Shown here: piece by piece, positions 8,362 to 17,520 of the stretch
Layout of the letters: every line of letters starts with the position of its first letter
Numbering within the stretch: the first letter of the stretch is position 1
NCBI GenBank assembly: GCA_027531565.1
Contig: JAPZSB010000001.1
Location: 1-64,000 of the forward strand
Reading direction: 5' to 3'
Source: Beijerinckiaceae bacterium
Lineage (GTDB): Bacteria > Pseudomonadota > Alphaproteobacteria > Rhizobiales > Beijerinckiaceae
DNA length: 64,000 bases
The notes under the pieces: model-generated
The model's input: the letters and a program-made list of their open reading frames with translations, nothing else
Told to the model about the DNA's origin: nothing
Databases searched by the model: none
Translations under genes and position numbers: made by a program

Positions 8362-9393
8362 TCAGCCGCCCGGGCGCGAGAGCCGTGCCGCCAGCGCCTC
8401 GATCTGCGCATGGACCGGGGAGGCCGGTTTCGGGCTTCCCGTGAAGAACCGGCGGATGCCGGTCGCCGACGGGCTCGCTTCGGCGGGGCCGAAGGCATTC
8501 GCATAGCACCGGGCGCCGGTCTGAGCCGCGACCTGACGGAGCTGGTCGACCATGCCGGCCCCGCCAAAGGCATGGATCGTATCCGCAGGTCCAAGCCGGG
8601 GCAGGAAGGCGATGGCGCGGCCGTGGCGTGCAGGCGGCATGGGCGATGCCGCGGAGGCTGCGAGCGTGATGTCCTCCACGCCATGCTTGGCCAGCCAGTC
8701 CAAAGCCGGGCGCATGTAGAGATCGCGTGGATCCCGGGCGGAAGCGATGATGTGGAGCGGCCGGTGGGGCTGCCCGAGCCGGGCCGCCACGGCGATGGAC
8801 CAGAGCGGCGCGAAGCCCGTGCCGGAGGACACCAGCACCAGCCGCCCGTCGCCCCGGCGCAGGAAAGCATGGCCATGGGGCCCGCGCATCGTGACCTTGC
8901 GGCCCGGGCGGATCGCCTGGCCCAAAGCCGCCGATACGGCGCCTTCGGGATGCCGCCGCATGTGGAAGACCAGCTGGTCAAGTTCGCGCAGGCCGTCCAG
9001 CGTCAGGGTCGGCGCGAGCATCCGGGCCGGAAATCCGGCAAATTCCACGGCGAGATACTGGCCCGGGAGATAGGGGATCGGCTGGCTGGAGCGGATCACG
9101 ATCTGGGCGATGCCCGCCGCGAGATCGGTGATGTCGGCCACGACACCCGAAACCTTGATCTCGCGCGGGCGGGTTTCGAAGCGAAGTTCCGCCGGGCCGT
9201 TGATCCGGGCATGGCGTGCGAGGACGATATTGTCCTCGTGGCTGCCGACCACGTCCAGCGTCCCCTCGACCAGCTCGACAAAGCATTCGTCATGCAGGGT
9301 GAAGCCGGCCCGCGAGGCAGCTTCCAGCGCACCGGTTCCGACGGGAACGGTGACCGTCCTGCCCTCGATTCGGATTTCGACCTGGCCGCTCAT
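8362..9393 (-). CDS. FAD/NAD(P)-binding reductase with a cluster-less ferredoxin-like N-terminus
   Basis: This 343-residue protein resembles phenol-hydroxylase P5 and CDP-6-deoxy-glucose-type ferredoxin reductases. Domain order is an N-terminal ferredoxin-like fold (1-75), an FAD-binding barrel (80-180, with YLPGQYLAVEF and GPHGHAF) and an NAD(P)-binding domain beginning LVLVSSGTGFAP (185-196). The ferredoxin domain has a single cysteine (C37). The CxxxxCxxC loop is missing and the fourth ligand is replaced in NIVLARHA, so it should not hold a 2Fe-2S cluster. It converges with the RND operon with a nine-base gap. Partner and substrate are unknown. Confidence 0.75.
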   Translation of the reverse strand: MSGQVEIRIEGRTVTVPVGTGALEAASRAGFTLHDECFVELVEGTLDVVGSHEDNIVLARHARINGPAELRFETRPREIKVSGVVADITDLAAGIAQIVIRSSQPIPYLPGQYLAVEFAGFPARMLAPTLTLDGLRELDQLVFHMRRHPEGAVSAALGQAIRPGRKVTMRGPHGHAFLRRGDGRLVLVSSGTGFAPLWSIAVAARLGQPHRPLHIIASARDPRDLYMRPALDWLAKHGVEDITLAASAASPMPPARHGRAIAFLPRLGPADTIHAFGGAGMVDQLRQVAAQTGARCYANAFGPAEASPSATGIRRFFTGSPKPASPVHAQIEALAARLSRPGG

Positions 9394-9527
9394 GGCTCCT
9401 GTTACCAGAAGCGGAGGGGCACAGGGAAGATGCTTGTGCCGGTGCGGAAAAGGTGCTGGTCGCGAAATCCGGGGATGACAGGCGAGGGAACCATGCTAGC
9501 AGGGGCCGGAAACCCGAGGAGCTTGCC

Positions 9528-9956
9528 ATGCTGACCTACGACAAGGCCCGTCTGATCGCCGATACCGCGCTGTCCTTCGCCCGCGAGCGCAATTTCAAGC
9601 CGCTCTCGATCGTGGTGCTGGATGCCCGCGCCGCCCGCAAGATCGTGCTGACCGAGGACAATACCTCGATCAAGCGGCCGGAAGTGGCCTTTTCCAAGGC
9701 CAATGGCGCGCTGGCCATGGGCTCGGGCAGCCGTTCCCTGATGAAGATGGCGGCCGAGCGCCCGGCCTTCGTGGCGGCGGCGATGCAGATTGCCGATGGC
9801 GCGCTGGTGCCCGTTCCGGGCGGCGTGCTGATCCGGTCCGGCGATCAGGTGATCGGCGCGGTCGGGATTTCGGGCGATACCTCCGATAATGACGAGGCGG
9901 CGGCGATTGCCGGCATCGAAGCGGCCGGTTTCACCGCCGATCCGGGTGTGTCGTAA
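9528..9956 (+). CDS. GlcG/HbpS family (heme-degrading-like) protein
   Basis: This 142-residue protein matches the GlcG/HbpS (DUF336) family: an N-terminal helix (DKARLIADTALSFARE), a PLSIVVLDARA strand, a central AFSKANGALAMGS segment, and the family signature VPVPGGVLIRSGDQVIGAVGISG, ending with the acid-rich segment DNDEAAA. Members bind heme or small ligands, and some accompany glycolate or diol utilisation genes; nothing nearby specifies a substrate. The ATG at 9528 has GAGGA about eight bases upstream. Its end overlaps the end of the convergent FlhB-like gene by 26 bases. Confidence 0.83.
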   Translation: MLTYDKARLIADTALSFARERNFKPLSIVVLDARAARKIVLTEDNTSIKRPEVAFSKANGALAMGSGSRSLMKMAAERPAFVAAAMQIADGALVPVPGGVLIRSGDQVIGAVGISGDTSDNDEAAAIAGIEAAGFTADPGVS

Positions 9957-10305
9957 CCGGGTCTGAGGCCATCCGGGCCTGCGGCTCGCCGGGAGCCGGG
10001 CGGTTCAGCTGCCCGGTCCTGAGCAGGAAGCCGATCACCTCGGCCACGGCCTTGTAGAGCGGAACCGGGATCTCCGTATCCAGTTCGATGCGGGAAAGAG
10101 CCTCCGCCAGGACCGGGTTCTGCTCGATCGCGACGTCATGCTCGCGCGCGGTCTCGAGGATCTTCTCGGCAACATCGCCGCGCCCCTTGGCCGTGACCAC
10201 CGGGGCGCCATCGCCGAAGTCGTATTTCAGTGCGACGGCAATCTTCTCGCCCGGCTTGCGGGCGGCTTCGGAAAGATGCGGGTCGAGCGTCACGTGCCCG
10301 GTCAT
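9931..10305 (-). CDS. Stand-alone FlhB C-terminal (EscU/YscU-like) domain protein
   Basis: This 124-residue protein aligns with the cytoplasmic C-terminal domain of FlhB, the export-gate substrate switch. Recognisable segments are KIAVALKYDFGDGAPVVTAKGRG, AREHDVAIEQNPVLAEAL and IPVPLYKAVAEVIGFLLR. There are no membrane helices, and the autocleavage motif NPTH is absent: the sequence at that place reads ARKPGEKIAV. Its start overlaps the stop of the upstream FliK-like gene by four bases, so the two are translationally coupled. Similar FliK-like/FlhB-C pairs (for example ylqG-ylqH in Bacillus) occur away from flagellar clusters; their job is poorly defined. Confidence 0.8.
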   Translation of the reverse strand: MTGHVTLDPHLSEAARKPGEKIAVALKYDFGDGAPVVTAKGRGDVAEKILETAREHDVAIEQNPVLAEALSRIELDTEIPVPLYKAVAEVIGFLLRTGQLNRPAPGEPQARMASDPVTTHPDRR

Positions 10306-11705
10306 GGCCGGCGATCCAGATAGGGATTGGGCAGGCTCGGCCGCGGGGCCGAGCGTCCGTCATGCACATCGAGCCGCGTGATCTCGAAGGCCGCGCCGGA
10401 CAGGGCGGAATGGAGATCGCCGATCTTCTGGCGCGCCAGCCGTGCCATGGCCGGCTGCTCCGCCCAGACCTGCACCGAAACCGACTGGCCGCGCAGGCCG
10501 ATCTCGGCCTCGACCGGGCCGGTCTCCTCAAGGTCGAGGGCGATCCGCACCTTCCACGGGAAGGGCTGTGCCTCGCCGGAACTCTCCTGCCGGAGGGCAT
10601 CTTCCGGGGCGGGGGCTTGCTCGGGCTGGTGCTCGATCATCAGCCCCATCATCGCGGTCTGCGGCCGGTCCGGCCCCTGCGGCGCCAGCGGAACGGACAC
10701 CGTCAGCCGGAAGCCCTGCCCGGATTCATCCGTCCGGACGATTTCGGGATGGGCCGGCAGGGAGGCCAGCTGCATCAGCTTGATCCGCTCCGTGCCGCCT
10801 TCGGCGAGACGGGCGAGATCCGCCGGATCGGTACCGCCGGTGACCTGCCGGACCTGCTCCGCCGCGCGCTGGATCGCGGCGAGATGGCTCTTGAGATCGA
10901 CGGGTGGCGTCTGGCCGGGCAGGGTGCGGGCAAGGTTGGTTTCGAGGAACAGGCCTGATCGGGCCAGGGCGGATTGCAGGCCCTCCGGCGTGGCGAGGCT
11001 GGCCGGGCTGCTGCGCAGGCCCTGCAGCGACTGGAGCAGGTTCTGCAGTACAGGCGGAAGCCCTGCTTCCGGTGCCCTGGTGAGCAGGGCCGTCAGGACA
11101 GGAGCGAGCGGAAGCTGGCGGGCTGCGCTCTGGAGCACGGCCTCGGCGAGCGGGGCCGGCAGGCCCTGCGGCAGCATGACCGGGCGCAACGCCGCCTGGT
11201 TCGGCAGCGCCGGTTGCATCGGTTGCATGGCCTCGGCGGCGGGCAGGGCGAGGCCGGTCATCCGCCCCAGCGCCGCGCCCAGCGATCCGGGCGGGAAGGC
11301 GCCGGTCGGCCCGGGTTGCGGCTGCGGAACAGCGGGGTTCGGCGTGGCGACGGCCGTGGCCGGGCCGGGGACCGGGCGGGCGGGAATGTCGGCCGGGAGC
11401 AGCAGCAGGGCGCCCTGCTTCAGCACGGAAGTGTCGATGGAGGCCTGCCGCAACAGGGCCGGCGGCAGCTCGACCTCGGCATAGCCGCCGGCCAGCTGGA
11501 CGAGAGCACGGCTCGCGCCCTGCATCTCGACGAGGATCGCGCGGATCTGGGCTGCCTCGAACGGCGCTCCGCCGGTTCCGCCCGGGCGCGCCCCGGCTGC
11601 GCCGGCCTGGCCGGCGGCCCCGACAGCCGCCAGCATGGTCGCCAGCGACTGGGCGCGGATTTCCTGGATCTTTGCAGCCGCTGCGGCGGCCAGAACGCTG
11701 CTCAT
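10302..11705 (-). CDS. FliK-like flagellar hook-length control family protein
   Basis: This 467-residue protein has a long Ala/Pro/Gln-rich, low-complexity N-terminal two thirds and a compact C-terminal domain (about 360-450) resembling the FliK C-terminal domain, including GQSVSVQVWAEQ and a final LDVHDG segment. FliK senses hook or needle length and switches FlhB specificity. It is coupled by a four-base overlap to an FlhB C-terminal-like gene, strengthening the assignment, but no other flagellar gene is in the window. It could act in flagellar export or be a paralogue with another role. Confidence 0.75.
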   Translation of the reverse strand: MSSVLAAAAAAKIQEIRAQSLATMLAAVGAAGQAGAAGARPGGTGGAPFEAAQIRAILVEMQGASRALVQLAGGYAEVELPPALLRQASIDTSVLKQGALLLLPADIPARPVPGPATAVATPNPAVPQPQPGPTGAFPPGSLGAALGRMTGLALPAAEAMQPMQPALPNQAALRPVMLPQGLPAPLAEAVLQSAARQLPLAPVLTALLTRAPEAGLPPVLQNLLQSLQGLRSSPASLATPEGLQSALARSGLFLETNLARTLPGQTPPVDLKSHLAAIQRAAEQVRQVTGGTDPADLARLAEGGTERIKLMQLASLPAHPEIVRTDESGQGFRLTVSVPLAPQGPDRPQTAMMGLMIEHQPEQAPAPEDALRQESSGEAQPFPWKVRIALDLEETGPVEAEIGLRGQSVSVQVWAEQPAMARLARQKIGDLHSALSGAAFEITRLDVHDGRSAPRPSLPNPYLDRRP

Positions 11706-11899
11706 GGGACGCGAAACTCAACCCGAACGAGCCTGCATGATGGCAGAGCCTGCTTTCCGTTTGGTTAGGAGCCGCGCGAAAAGGCGATCCGTCGGTCCGG
11801 GGGCGAAGAGGCTTGAATCCCCGGCGTGCGGTTGCTACCTCAGCGCAGCCGTGGCGCGCCGTCCGTGCGCCCTTCGACCTCCAGCGAAACGAGCCGAGA

Positions 11900-13552
11900 A
11901 TGTCCCGTCAGTTCATCTATCACATGCGTGGCCTGACCAAGGCCTATCCGGGCGGGAAGAAGGTGCTCGACAACATCCACCTGTCCTTCTACCCGGATGC
12001 GAAGATCGGGGTTCTGGGTGTCAACGGCGCCGGCAAGTCGACCCTGCTGAAGATCATGGCGGGGATCGACAAGGAATGGACCGGCGATGGCTGGGTGGCC
12101 GAGGGCGCCCGTGTCGGCTACCTGCCGCAGGAGCCGCAGCTCGATCTCGGCCTCAATGTCCGCGAGAACGTGAAGCTCGGCGTTGCGGCCAAGCAGGCGA
12201 TCATCGACCGCTACAACGAGCTGATGATGAACTACTCGGACGAGACCGCCGAGGAAGCCGCCAGGCTGCAGGACCAGATCGACAGCCAGAACCTGTGGGA
12301 TCTCGACAGCAAGGTCGACCAGGCCATGGATGCCCTGCGCTGCCCGCCGGATGACTGGGCGGTGGACAAGCTCTCGGGCGGGGAAAAGCGCCGCGTCGCG
12401 CTGTGCAAGCTGCTGCTGGAACAGCCGGAACTGCTGCTGCTCGACGAACCGACCAACCATCTCGATGCCGAGACGGTGAACTGGCTCGAGGCCCATCTCC
12501 GGGAATATCCGGGGGCGATCCTGATCGTTACCCATGACCGCTACTTCCTCGACAATGTCACGGGCTGGATCCTCGAGCTCGATCGCGGCCGCGGCATTCC
12601 CTACGAGGGCAATTACACGAGCTGGCTGCAGCAGAAGCAGAAGCGCCTCGAGCAGGAGGGGCGCGAGGATGCCGCCCGCCAGCGCACGATGGCGCGCGAG
12701 CAGGAATGGGTGGCCGCTTCGCCCAAGGCCCGGCAGGCCAAGAACAAGGCCCGGATCCAGCGCTACGAGGAACTGGTGCAGAAGGCCTCGGAAAAGGCGC
12801 CGGACAGCACGCAGATCATCATTCCGATCGCCGAGCGGCTGGGCGGCAACGTCATCGATTTCGAGAATCTCAACAAGGGCTTCCAGGACAAGCTGCTGAT
12901 CGAGAACCTCTCGTTCAAGCTGCCGCCGGGCGGCATTGTCGGCGTGATCGGGCCCAACGGCGCCGGCAAGACCACGTTGTTCCGCATGATCACCGGTGCC
13001 GAGAAGCCGGATGGCGGCACGATCACCGTGGGCGAGAGCGTGAAGCTCGGCTATGTCGACCAGAGCCGCGACGCGCTCGACGACAAGAAGACCGTCTGGG
13101 AGGAAATCTCCGGCGGGGCCGAGGTGATCTATCTCGGCAAGAAGTCGATGCATTCCCGCGCCTATTGCGGGGCGTTCAACTTCAAGGGCGGCGACCAGGA
13201 AAAGAAGGTCGGCATGCTCTCGGGCGGCGAACGCAACCGCCTGCATCTTGCCAAGATGCTGAAATCCGGCGCGAATGTGCTGCTGCTCGACGAACCGACC
13301 AACGATCTCGACGTCGATACCCTGCGCGCGCTGGAAGAGGCGCTCGAGGATTATGCCGGCTGCGCCGTGATCATCAGCCATGACCGCTGGTTCCTCGACC
13401 GCATCGCCACGCATATCCTCGCCTTCGAGGGCGACAGCCATGTCGAGTGGTTCGAGGGTTCGTTCTCGGATTACATCGAGGACAAGAAGCGCCGCCTCGG
13501 TGCCGATGCCGTGGAGCCCAAGCGGATCAAGTACCGGAAATTCGCGCGGTAA
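11900..13552 (+). CDS. ettA: Energy-dependent translational throttle protein, ABC-F ATPase
   Basis: EttA binds the ribosomal E site and gates entry into elongation according to ATP/ADP ratio. This 550-residue protein has two ABC modules: Walker [10 protein letters not shown] (40-48) with [12 protein letters not shown], and GPNGAGKTT with [12 protein letters not shown]. The linker between them contains the characteristic charged helices ([13 protein letters not shown] and [17 protein letters not shown]). The ATG at 11900 gives the standard [12 protein letters not shown] start; the ribosome-binding site is weak. It is divergent from the FliK-like gene. Confidence 0.96.
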   Translation: MSRQFIYHMRGLTKAYPGGKKVLDNIHLSFYPDAKIGVLGVNGAGKSTLLKIMAGIDKEWTGDGWVAEGARVGYLPQEPQLDLGLNVRENVKLGVAAKQAIIDRYNELMMNYSDETAEEAARLQDQIDSQNLWDLDSKVDQAMDALRCPPDDWAVDKLSGGEKRRVALCKLLLEQPELLLLDEPTNHLDAETVNWLEAHLREYPGAILIVTHDRYFLDNVTGWILELDRGRGIPYEGNYTSWLQQKQKRLEQEGREDAARQRTMAREQEWVAASPKARQAKNKARIQRYEELVQKASEKAPDSTQIIIPIAERLGGNVIDFENLNKGFQDKLLIENLSFKLPPGGIVGVIGPNGAGKTTLFRMITGAEKPDGGTITVGESVKLGYVDQSRDALDDKKTVWEEISGGAEVIYLGKKSMHSRAYCGAFNFKGGDQEKKVGMLSGGERNRLHLAKMLKSGANVLLLDEPTNDLDVDTLRALEEALEDYAGCAVIISHDRWFLDRIATHILAFEGDSHVEWFEGSFSDYIEDKKRRLGADAVEPKRIKYRKFAR

Positions 13553-13625
13553 GGGGCACCGTCGCGCCCTTTCCAAAACCCCCTCTCCGGGTATCATGCC
13601 CGCGTTGACATGCGGGGGGCTGGCG

Positions 13626-14195
13626 ATGATGCGGTTTTGTCTTGCGGCGGTGACGATGCTCGTCCCGTTCTCTGTCATGGCGCAGGGCGCGAAGGTTCCC
13701 GTGAAGGATGTCGTTGCCCGGCTTGTGGTCGATTTCGATCAGGACGGGGTCAATGATCTGCTGGTCTTCACCAGCGACAGGGATGGCGGGCCCTTTGCCA
13801 CGCTCCATGTTTTCAAGGGCGAGAAAGATGCCGTTTCCGGCAGGGAACAGCTGCGCCTGCTGTCCAGGAAAGATGAATTCGGCTTCGGCATCCACGACGT
13901 CGCCGAGCCGCGCAAGGGGATCATCACTGTCCAGAGTGGCAATGCGCAGGGCCGCTACAAATGGGACCAGAAGCTGACCCTGGCCTGGCGTTCCGGGCGG
14001 CTTGTCGTGCTCGGCATCACCTATTCCAGCTATGACTCGATTGCCGATGATATCGATGCCGGTACCAGCGCCTGCGACCTCAACCTCTCCACCGGCAAGG
14101 GGACCGGGAAGCGTAACCGCGCCGTGACGTTTTCGCTCAAGCCCGTCCCCGTTGCCGAATGGACGGACGAAAAACGCCCGACAGTGTGCGAATAA
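13626..14195 (+). CDS. Hypothetical exported protein with an FG-GAP-like segment
   Basis: I do not recognise this 189-residue protein beyond its general features. It has a signal peptide (about residues 1-20, ending VMAQG) and a VVDFDQDGVNDLLVF segment like the calcium-loop start of FG-GAP/VCBS repeats, seen only once. Two cysteines near the C-terminus (in SACDLNL and the final PTVCE) could form a disulfide. The start is one of two adjacent ATGs (13626 or 13629) after a G-rich stretch. It lies 73 bases after ettA. A periplasmic location is inferred. Confidence 0.7.
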   Translation: MMRFCLAAVTMLVPFSVMAQGAKVPVKDVVARLVVDFDQDGVNDLLVFTSDRDGGPFATLHVFKGEKDAVSGREQLRLLSRKDEFGFGIHDVAEPRKGIITVQSGNAQGRYKWDQKLTLAWRSGRLVVLGITYSSYDSIADDIDAGTSACDLNLSTGKGTGKRNRAVTFSLKPVPVAEWTDEKRPTVCE

Positions 14196-14325
14196 CGCGT
14201 GTGGGGCAGCCGCGGAGCCGGGGCGGATCGAGCATCGGAGGGTCGCGCGGCAAGGTGCGCCTCGCAATGACGAGGACATCCGCCGGCGATTGAACCTTGC
14301 CCCGTCCCGCCCCACCTAACCCGGC

Positions 14326-15414
14326 ATGACAGACAAGCCGCTTCACCGCCGACGCTTTCTCCAGATCGCCTTCGCCGTTGCGGCGGTTGGCGGCGGCCTT
14401 GCCGCCATGCTCCGCCCGGCGCGGGCCAATGCCTATTACTCCGGGCCGGTTTCCGATCATTTCGACGGGACGCATTTCTTCAATCCCGGCGGGGACCAGC
14501 CGCGCGGCTTCGCCGATTTCCTGCGCTGGCAGCTGGGCGACAAGGCCGAGGCCTGGCCGGAGGCGTTTCCGAGCCCCCTGCCGGTGGACACGCCGCCGGC
14601 GCGGGTCGGGGCCGGGCGGCTGCGGGTGAGCTTCATCGGCCATGCCAGCTTCCTGATCCAGATGGACGGGCACAACATCCTGATCGACCCGCATTATTCG
14701 GAGCGGGCGAGCCCGGTTTCCTTTGCCGGGCCGAAGCGGGCCAATGCGCCGGGCATCGCCTTTGCCGACCTGCCGAAGATCGACACCGTGCTGGTCTCGC
14801 ACAACCATTACGACCATCTTGACCTGCCGACCTTGCATCGCCTCTGGGACCGTGACCGGCCCCGCATGCTCGTGCCGCTGGGGAATGACACGATCATCCG
14901 CGCTGAGCGGCCGGATATCGAGGTCGAGGCGGGCGACTGGGGCGACACGGCCACGCTGGCGCCGGGGCTGACTTTGTTCTTCGAGCCCTCGCAGCATTGG
15001 TCGGCCCGGAGCACGTTCGACCGGCGCCATGCGCTCTGGGCCTCTTTCGTGCTGGCGGGGCGCTGGGGAAAGCTCTGGTTCGTCGGCGATACCGGTTTCG
15101 GCGATGGCCGCGTGTTCCGGGCGCTGAAGGCGAAGCATCCGGACCTGCGGCTCGGCCTGATCCCGATCGGCGCCTATGAACCGCGCTGGTTCATGCGGCA
15201 ACAGCACATCAACCCGGAGGATGCGGTGGAAATCCTGCGCATTCTCGGGCTGGAACAGGCGCTGGGCTATCATTGGGGCACCTTCCGGCTGACCAACGAG
15301 GCCGTCGACGCGCCGCCGAGGGATCTTGTCGCAGCGCTCGGCAAGGCCGGGCTGCCGGAATCGCGCTTTCCGGCCCTGCGACCCGGCATGGTCTGGGAGG
15401 CACGCTCGAGCTGA
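14326..15414 (+). CDS. Tat-exported metallo-beta-lactamase-fold hydrolase (UlaG/NAPE-PLD-like)
   Basis: This 362-residue protein begins with a twin-arginine signal (RRRFLQIAFA, residues 8-17) ending near RANA. The mature part has the MBL fold: the metal motif HNHYDH at residues 159-164, a LVSHNHYDHLDLP context, downstream ligands in FEPSQHW and WFVGDTGFGDG, and a late YHWGTF. It belongs with the UlaG and NAPE-phospholipase D group, so it may cleave a phosphodiester or lactone in the periplasm; the substrate is unknown. Confidence 0.85.
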   Translation: MTDKPLHRRRFLQIAFAVAAVGGGLAAMLRPARANAYYSGPVSDHFDGTHFFNPGGDQPRGFADFLRWQLGDKAEAWPEAFPSPLPVDTPPARVGAGRLRVSFIGHASFLIQMDGHNILIDPHYSERASPVSFAGPKRANAPGIAFADLPKIDTVLVSHNHYDHLDLPTLHRLWDRDRPRMLVPLGNDTIIRAERPDIEVEAGDWGDTATLAPGLTLFFEPSQHWSARSTFDRRHALWASFVLAGRWGKLWFVGDTGFGDGRVFRALKAKHPDLRLGLIPIGAYEPRWFMRQQHINPEDAVEILRILGLEQALGYHWGTFRLTNEAVDAPPRDLVAALGKAGLPESRFPALRPGMVWEARSS

Positions 15415-15444
15415 CCGTTCCGTCAGGGGCGGGCACTTTCAGGG

Positions 15445-15487
15445 TTGCACTTTGTGGGTGAACGATATAAACATATCTTTATGTCGT
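15445..15487 (+). promoter_or_regulatory. Promoter and overlapping palindromic operator of the methionine operon
   Basis: A -35-like TTGCAC (15445-15450) is followed after 15 bases by TATAAA (15466-15471). An inverted repeat overlaps the -10: ACGATATAAA (15462-15471) and TTTATGTCGT (15478-15487), one mismatch between arms, six-base spacer. A nested perfect repeat GATAT-N4-ATATC lies at 15464-15477. ArsR-family repressors bind such AT-rich palindromes, so autorepression by the downstream ArsR-methyltransferase is likely. The sequence is seen; the regulator is inferred. Confidence 0.65.
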
Positions 15488-15503
15488 TTTGCGGAATCGC
15501 CTG

Positions 15504-16547
15504 ATGCGCACGCATCCTGTTCCCACGTCCGGTGGCCAGTTTGCCTTCGGTGACCTGCTGACCGCGCTGGAAGCGGCGGGTGAGGAAACGCGCCTGCGCA
15601 TCCTCGCGCTGCTGGCCGAGGGCGAACTCACCGTCACCGAACTCATGACCATTCTCGGCCAGTCGCAGCCGCGCGTGTCGCGCCATCTCAAGCTGCTCGT
15701 CGAGGCGGGGCTCATCGACCGGCATCGCGAGGGCGCCTGGGCCTTTTTCCGGCTGTCGGACAGCGCGATCGCGCTTGCCGTGCGGGATGGCGTCGTCGCG
15801 GCGCTCGATCCGTCCGATGCCGATCTCGCCGGTGACCGGCGTCGCCTGGCCGCCGTGCGCGAGGAGCGCAAGGAGCAGGCTTCCAGTTATTTCTCGCGCC
15901 ATGCCGCCGAATGGAACCGGATCCGCTCGCTCCATGTGCCGGAAGCGCGGGTCGAGGCGGCGGTGCTGGCGCTGCTCGGCAGCAAGCGTTTCGATTCCGT
16001 GCTCGATCTCGGCACCGGCACGGGCCGGATGCTGGAAATGCTGGCGCCGCAGGTCTCCCGCGCCGTCGGGCTCGATGTCAGCCCGGCCATGCTGGGCGTG
16101 GCGCGCGTCAATCTCGATGCGGCCGGCCTCCGGCATGTCCAGCTCCGGCAGGGCGATGCCTATGCGCTGCCGAGCGACCTCAACGGCTTCGACCTCGTCA
16201 TCCTGCATCAGGTACTGCACTTCCTCGATGATCCCGGCCGTGCGGTGCGGGAAGCGGCGCGCACCCTGCGCCCCGGCGGGCGGCTGCTGGTCGTCGATTT
16301 CGCGCCCCATCAGGAGGAAAGCCTCCGCGCCCATCATGCCCATCGCCGCCTCGGCTTCCAGCAGGCGGAAGTGGAGGGCTTCCTGACCGAATCCGGCCTC
16401 CGGGCCGAAGCCTGCCAGATCCTCCGGCCCGAACCGGGCGAGACGGCCAAGCTCGCGGTTTCGCTCTGGCTGGGGGTCGATCCCCGCCTGGTCGGGGATT
16501 TTCCCCTGCCTTCCCCGTCTTCCCCGTCGCATCGCGAGGTTGCGTGA
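15504..16547 (+). CDS. ArsR-family regulator fused to a SAM-dependent methyltransferase
   Basis: This 347-residue fusion has an N-terminal winged-helix ArsR domain (about 15-95; recognition region TELMTILGQSQPRVSRHLKLLVEAGLI) and a C-terminal class I methyltransferase domain with SAM motif VLDLGTGTG at 166-174. No ArsR metal-binding cysteine motif is present, so a metal sensor is unlikely. Its stop overlaps the metF start by one base (TGATG), and metH follows, so it probably senses SAM or S-adenosylhomocysteine to control methionine synthesis. I chose the ATG at 15504; an in-frame TTG lies at 15489. Confidence 0.87.
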   Translation: MRTHPVPTSGGQFAFGDLLTALEAAGEETRLRILALLAEGELTVTELMTILGQSQPRVSRHLKLLVEAGLIDRHREGAWAFFRLSDSAIALAVRDGVVAALDPSDADLAGDRRRLAAVREERKEQASSYFSRHAAEWNRIRSLHVPEARVEAAVLALLGSKRFDSVLDLGTGTGRMLEMLAPQVSRAVGLDVSPAMLGVARVNLDAAGLRHVQLRQGDAYALPSDLNGFDLVILHQVLHFLDDPGRAVREAARTLRPGGRLLVVDFAPHQEESLRAHHAHRRLGFQQAEVEGFLTESGLRAEACQILRPEPGETAKLAVSLWLGVDPRLVGDFPLPSPSSPSHREVA

Positions 16548-17455
16548 TGAATGCCTTTTCCACCCGCTCGAGCCGCCAGCCGCATCCGGCGCCTCTCGGC
16601 ATCTCGTTCGAATTCTTCCCGCCGAAGAACGACGCCATGGCCGAGAGCCTGTGGGCCTGCGTGCAGCGCCTTGCGCCGCTGACGCCGCGTTTCGTCTCGG
16701 TGACCTACGGGGCGGGCGGTTCGACGCGCGAGCGCACGCACCAGACGGTCAAGCGCATCCTCGACGAGACGGCGCTGAAGCCGGCCGCGCATCTGACCTG
16801 CGTCGCCGCGACGAAGGCCGAGACCGACGAGATCATCCGAGGGTACTGGGAGATGGGCGTGCGCCATATCGTGGCGCTGCGCGGCGACCCGGTGACCGGG
16901 CTCGGCACCCCGTTCGAGGCCCATCCCGAGGGGTATCAATCCTCGGTCGATCTCGTGGCGGGAATCAAGGCGGTCGGTGATTTCGAAGTCGCCGTCTCGG
17001 CCTATCCCGAGAAGCACCCGGACAGCCCCTCGATCGAGGCGGAAATCGACCTGCTGAAGCGCAAGGTCGATGCCGGCGCAACGCGGGCGATCACCCAGTT
17101 CTTCTTCGATAACGACCATTATTTCCGCTATCTCGACCGCGTCCGGAAAGCGGGGATCGGGATCGAGATCGTGCCCGGCATCCTGCCGGTGCAGAATTTC
17201 AAGACGGCCGCCAGCTTCGCCACGCGCTGCGGCACCGAGGTTCCGGGCTGGCTCGCCAAACGGTTCGAGGGGCTGGATGACGATGCCGAGACGCGGCGCC
17301 TCGTGGCGGCGGCCGTCGCGGTGGAGCAGGTCTTCGACCTGCTCGACCGCGGGGTGTCGGAATTCCACTTCTACACGATGAACAAGGCCGATCTCGTCTT
17401 CGCGATCTGCCACATGCTGGGCATGCGGGCCGCGCCTGCCGGCCTTGCTGCCTGA
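16547..17455 (+). CDS. metF: 5,10-methylenetetrahydrofolate reductase
   Basis: MetF reduces 5,10-methylene-THF to 5-methyl-THF with FAD and NAD(P)H, feeding methyl groups to MetH. At 302 residues it matches the bacterial single-domain length. Landmarks are ISFEFFPPKND near the N-terminus, VTYGAGGSTRERT, HIVALRGDPV, the SAYPEKHPDS segment and TRAITQFFFDNDHYFRYLD. The ATG overlaps the stop of the ArsR-methyltransferase gene; a GTG three bases earlier is an alternative. metH begins 65 bases downstream, so the genes form one operon. Confidence 0.96.
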   Translation: MNAFSTRSSRQPHPAPLGISFEFFPPKNDAMAESLWACVQRLAPLTPRFVSVTYGAGGSTRERTHQTVKRILDETALKPAAHLTCVAATKAETDEIIRGYWEMGVRHIVALRGDPVTGLGTPFEAHPEGYQSSVDLVAGIKAVGDFEVAVSAYPEKHPDSPSIEAEIDLLKRKVDAGATRAITQFFFDNDHYFRYLDRVRKAGIGIEIVPGILPVQNFKTAASFATRCGTEVPGWLAKRFEGLDDDAETRRLVAAAVAVEQVFDLLDRGVSEFHFYTMNKADLVFAICHMLGMRAAPAGLAA

Positions 17456-17520
17456 TTTCCCGCTGCCTGAACTGACGGGGGAAGGTGCCGTTGCGCCGAC
17501 CCGACCCAAGGATTGAACGG

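Noticed and set aside
15415-15503. SAM or cobalamin riboswitch upstream of the methionine operon
   Set aside because: The gap is only 89 bases and is taken up by the promoter and palindrome; no riboswitch core is visible.
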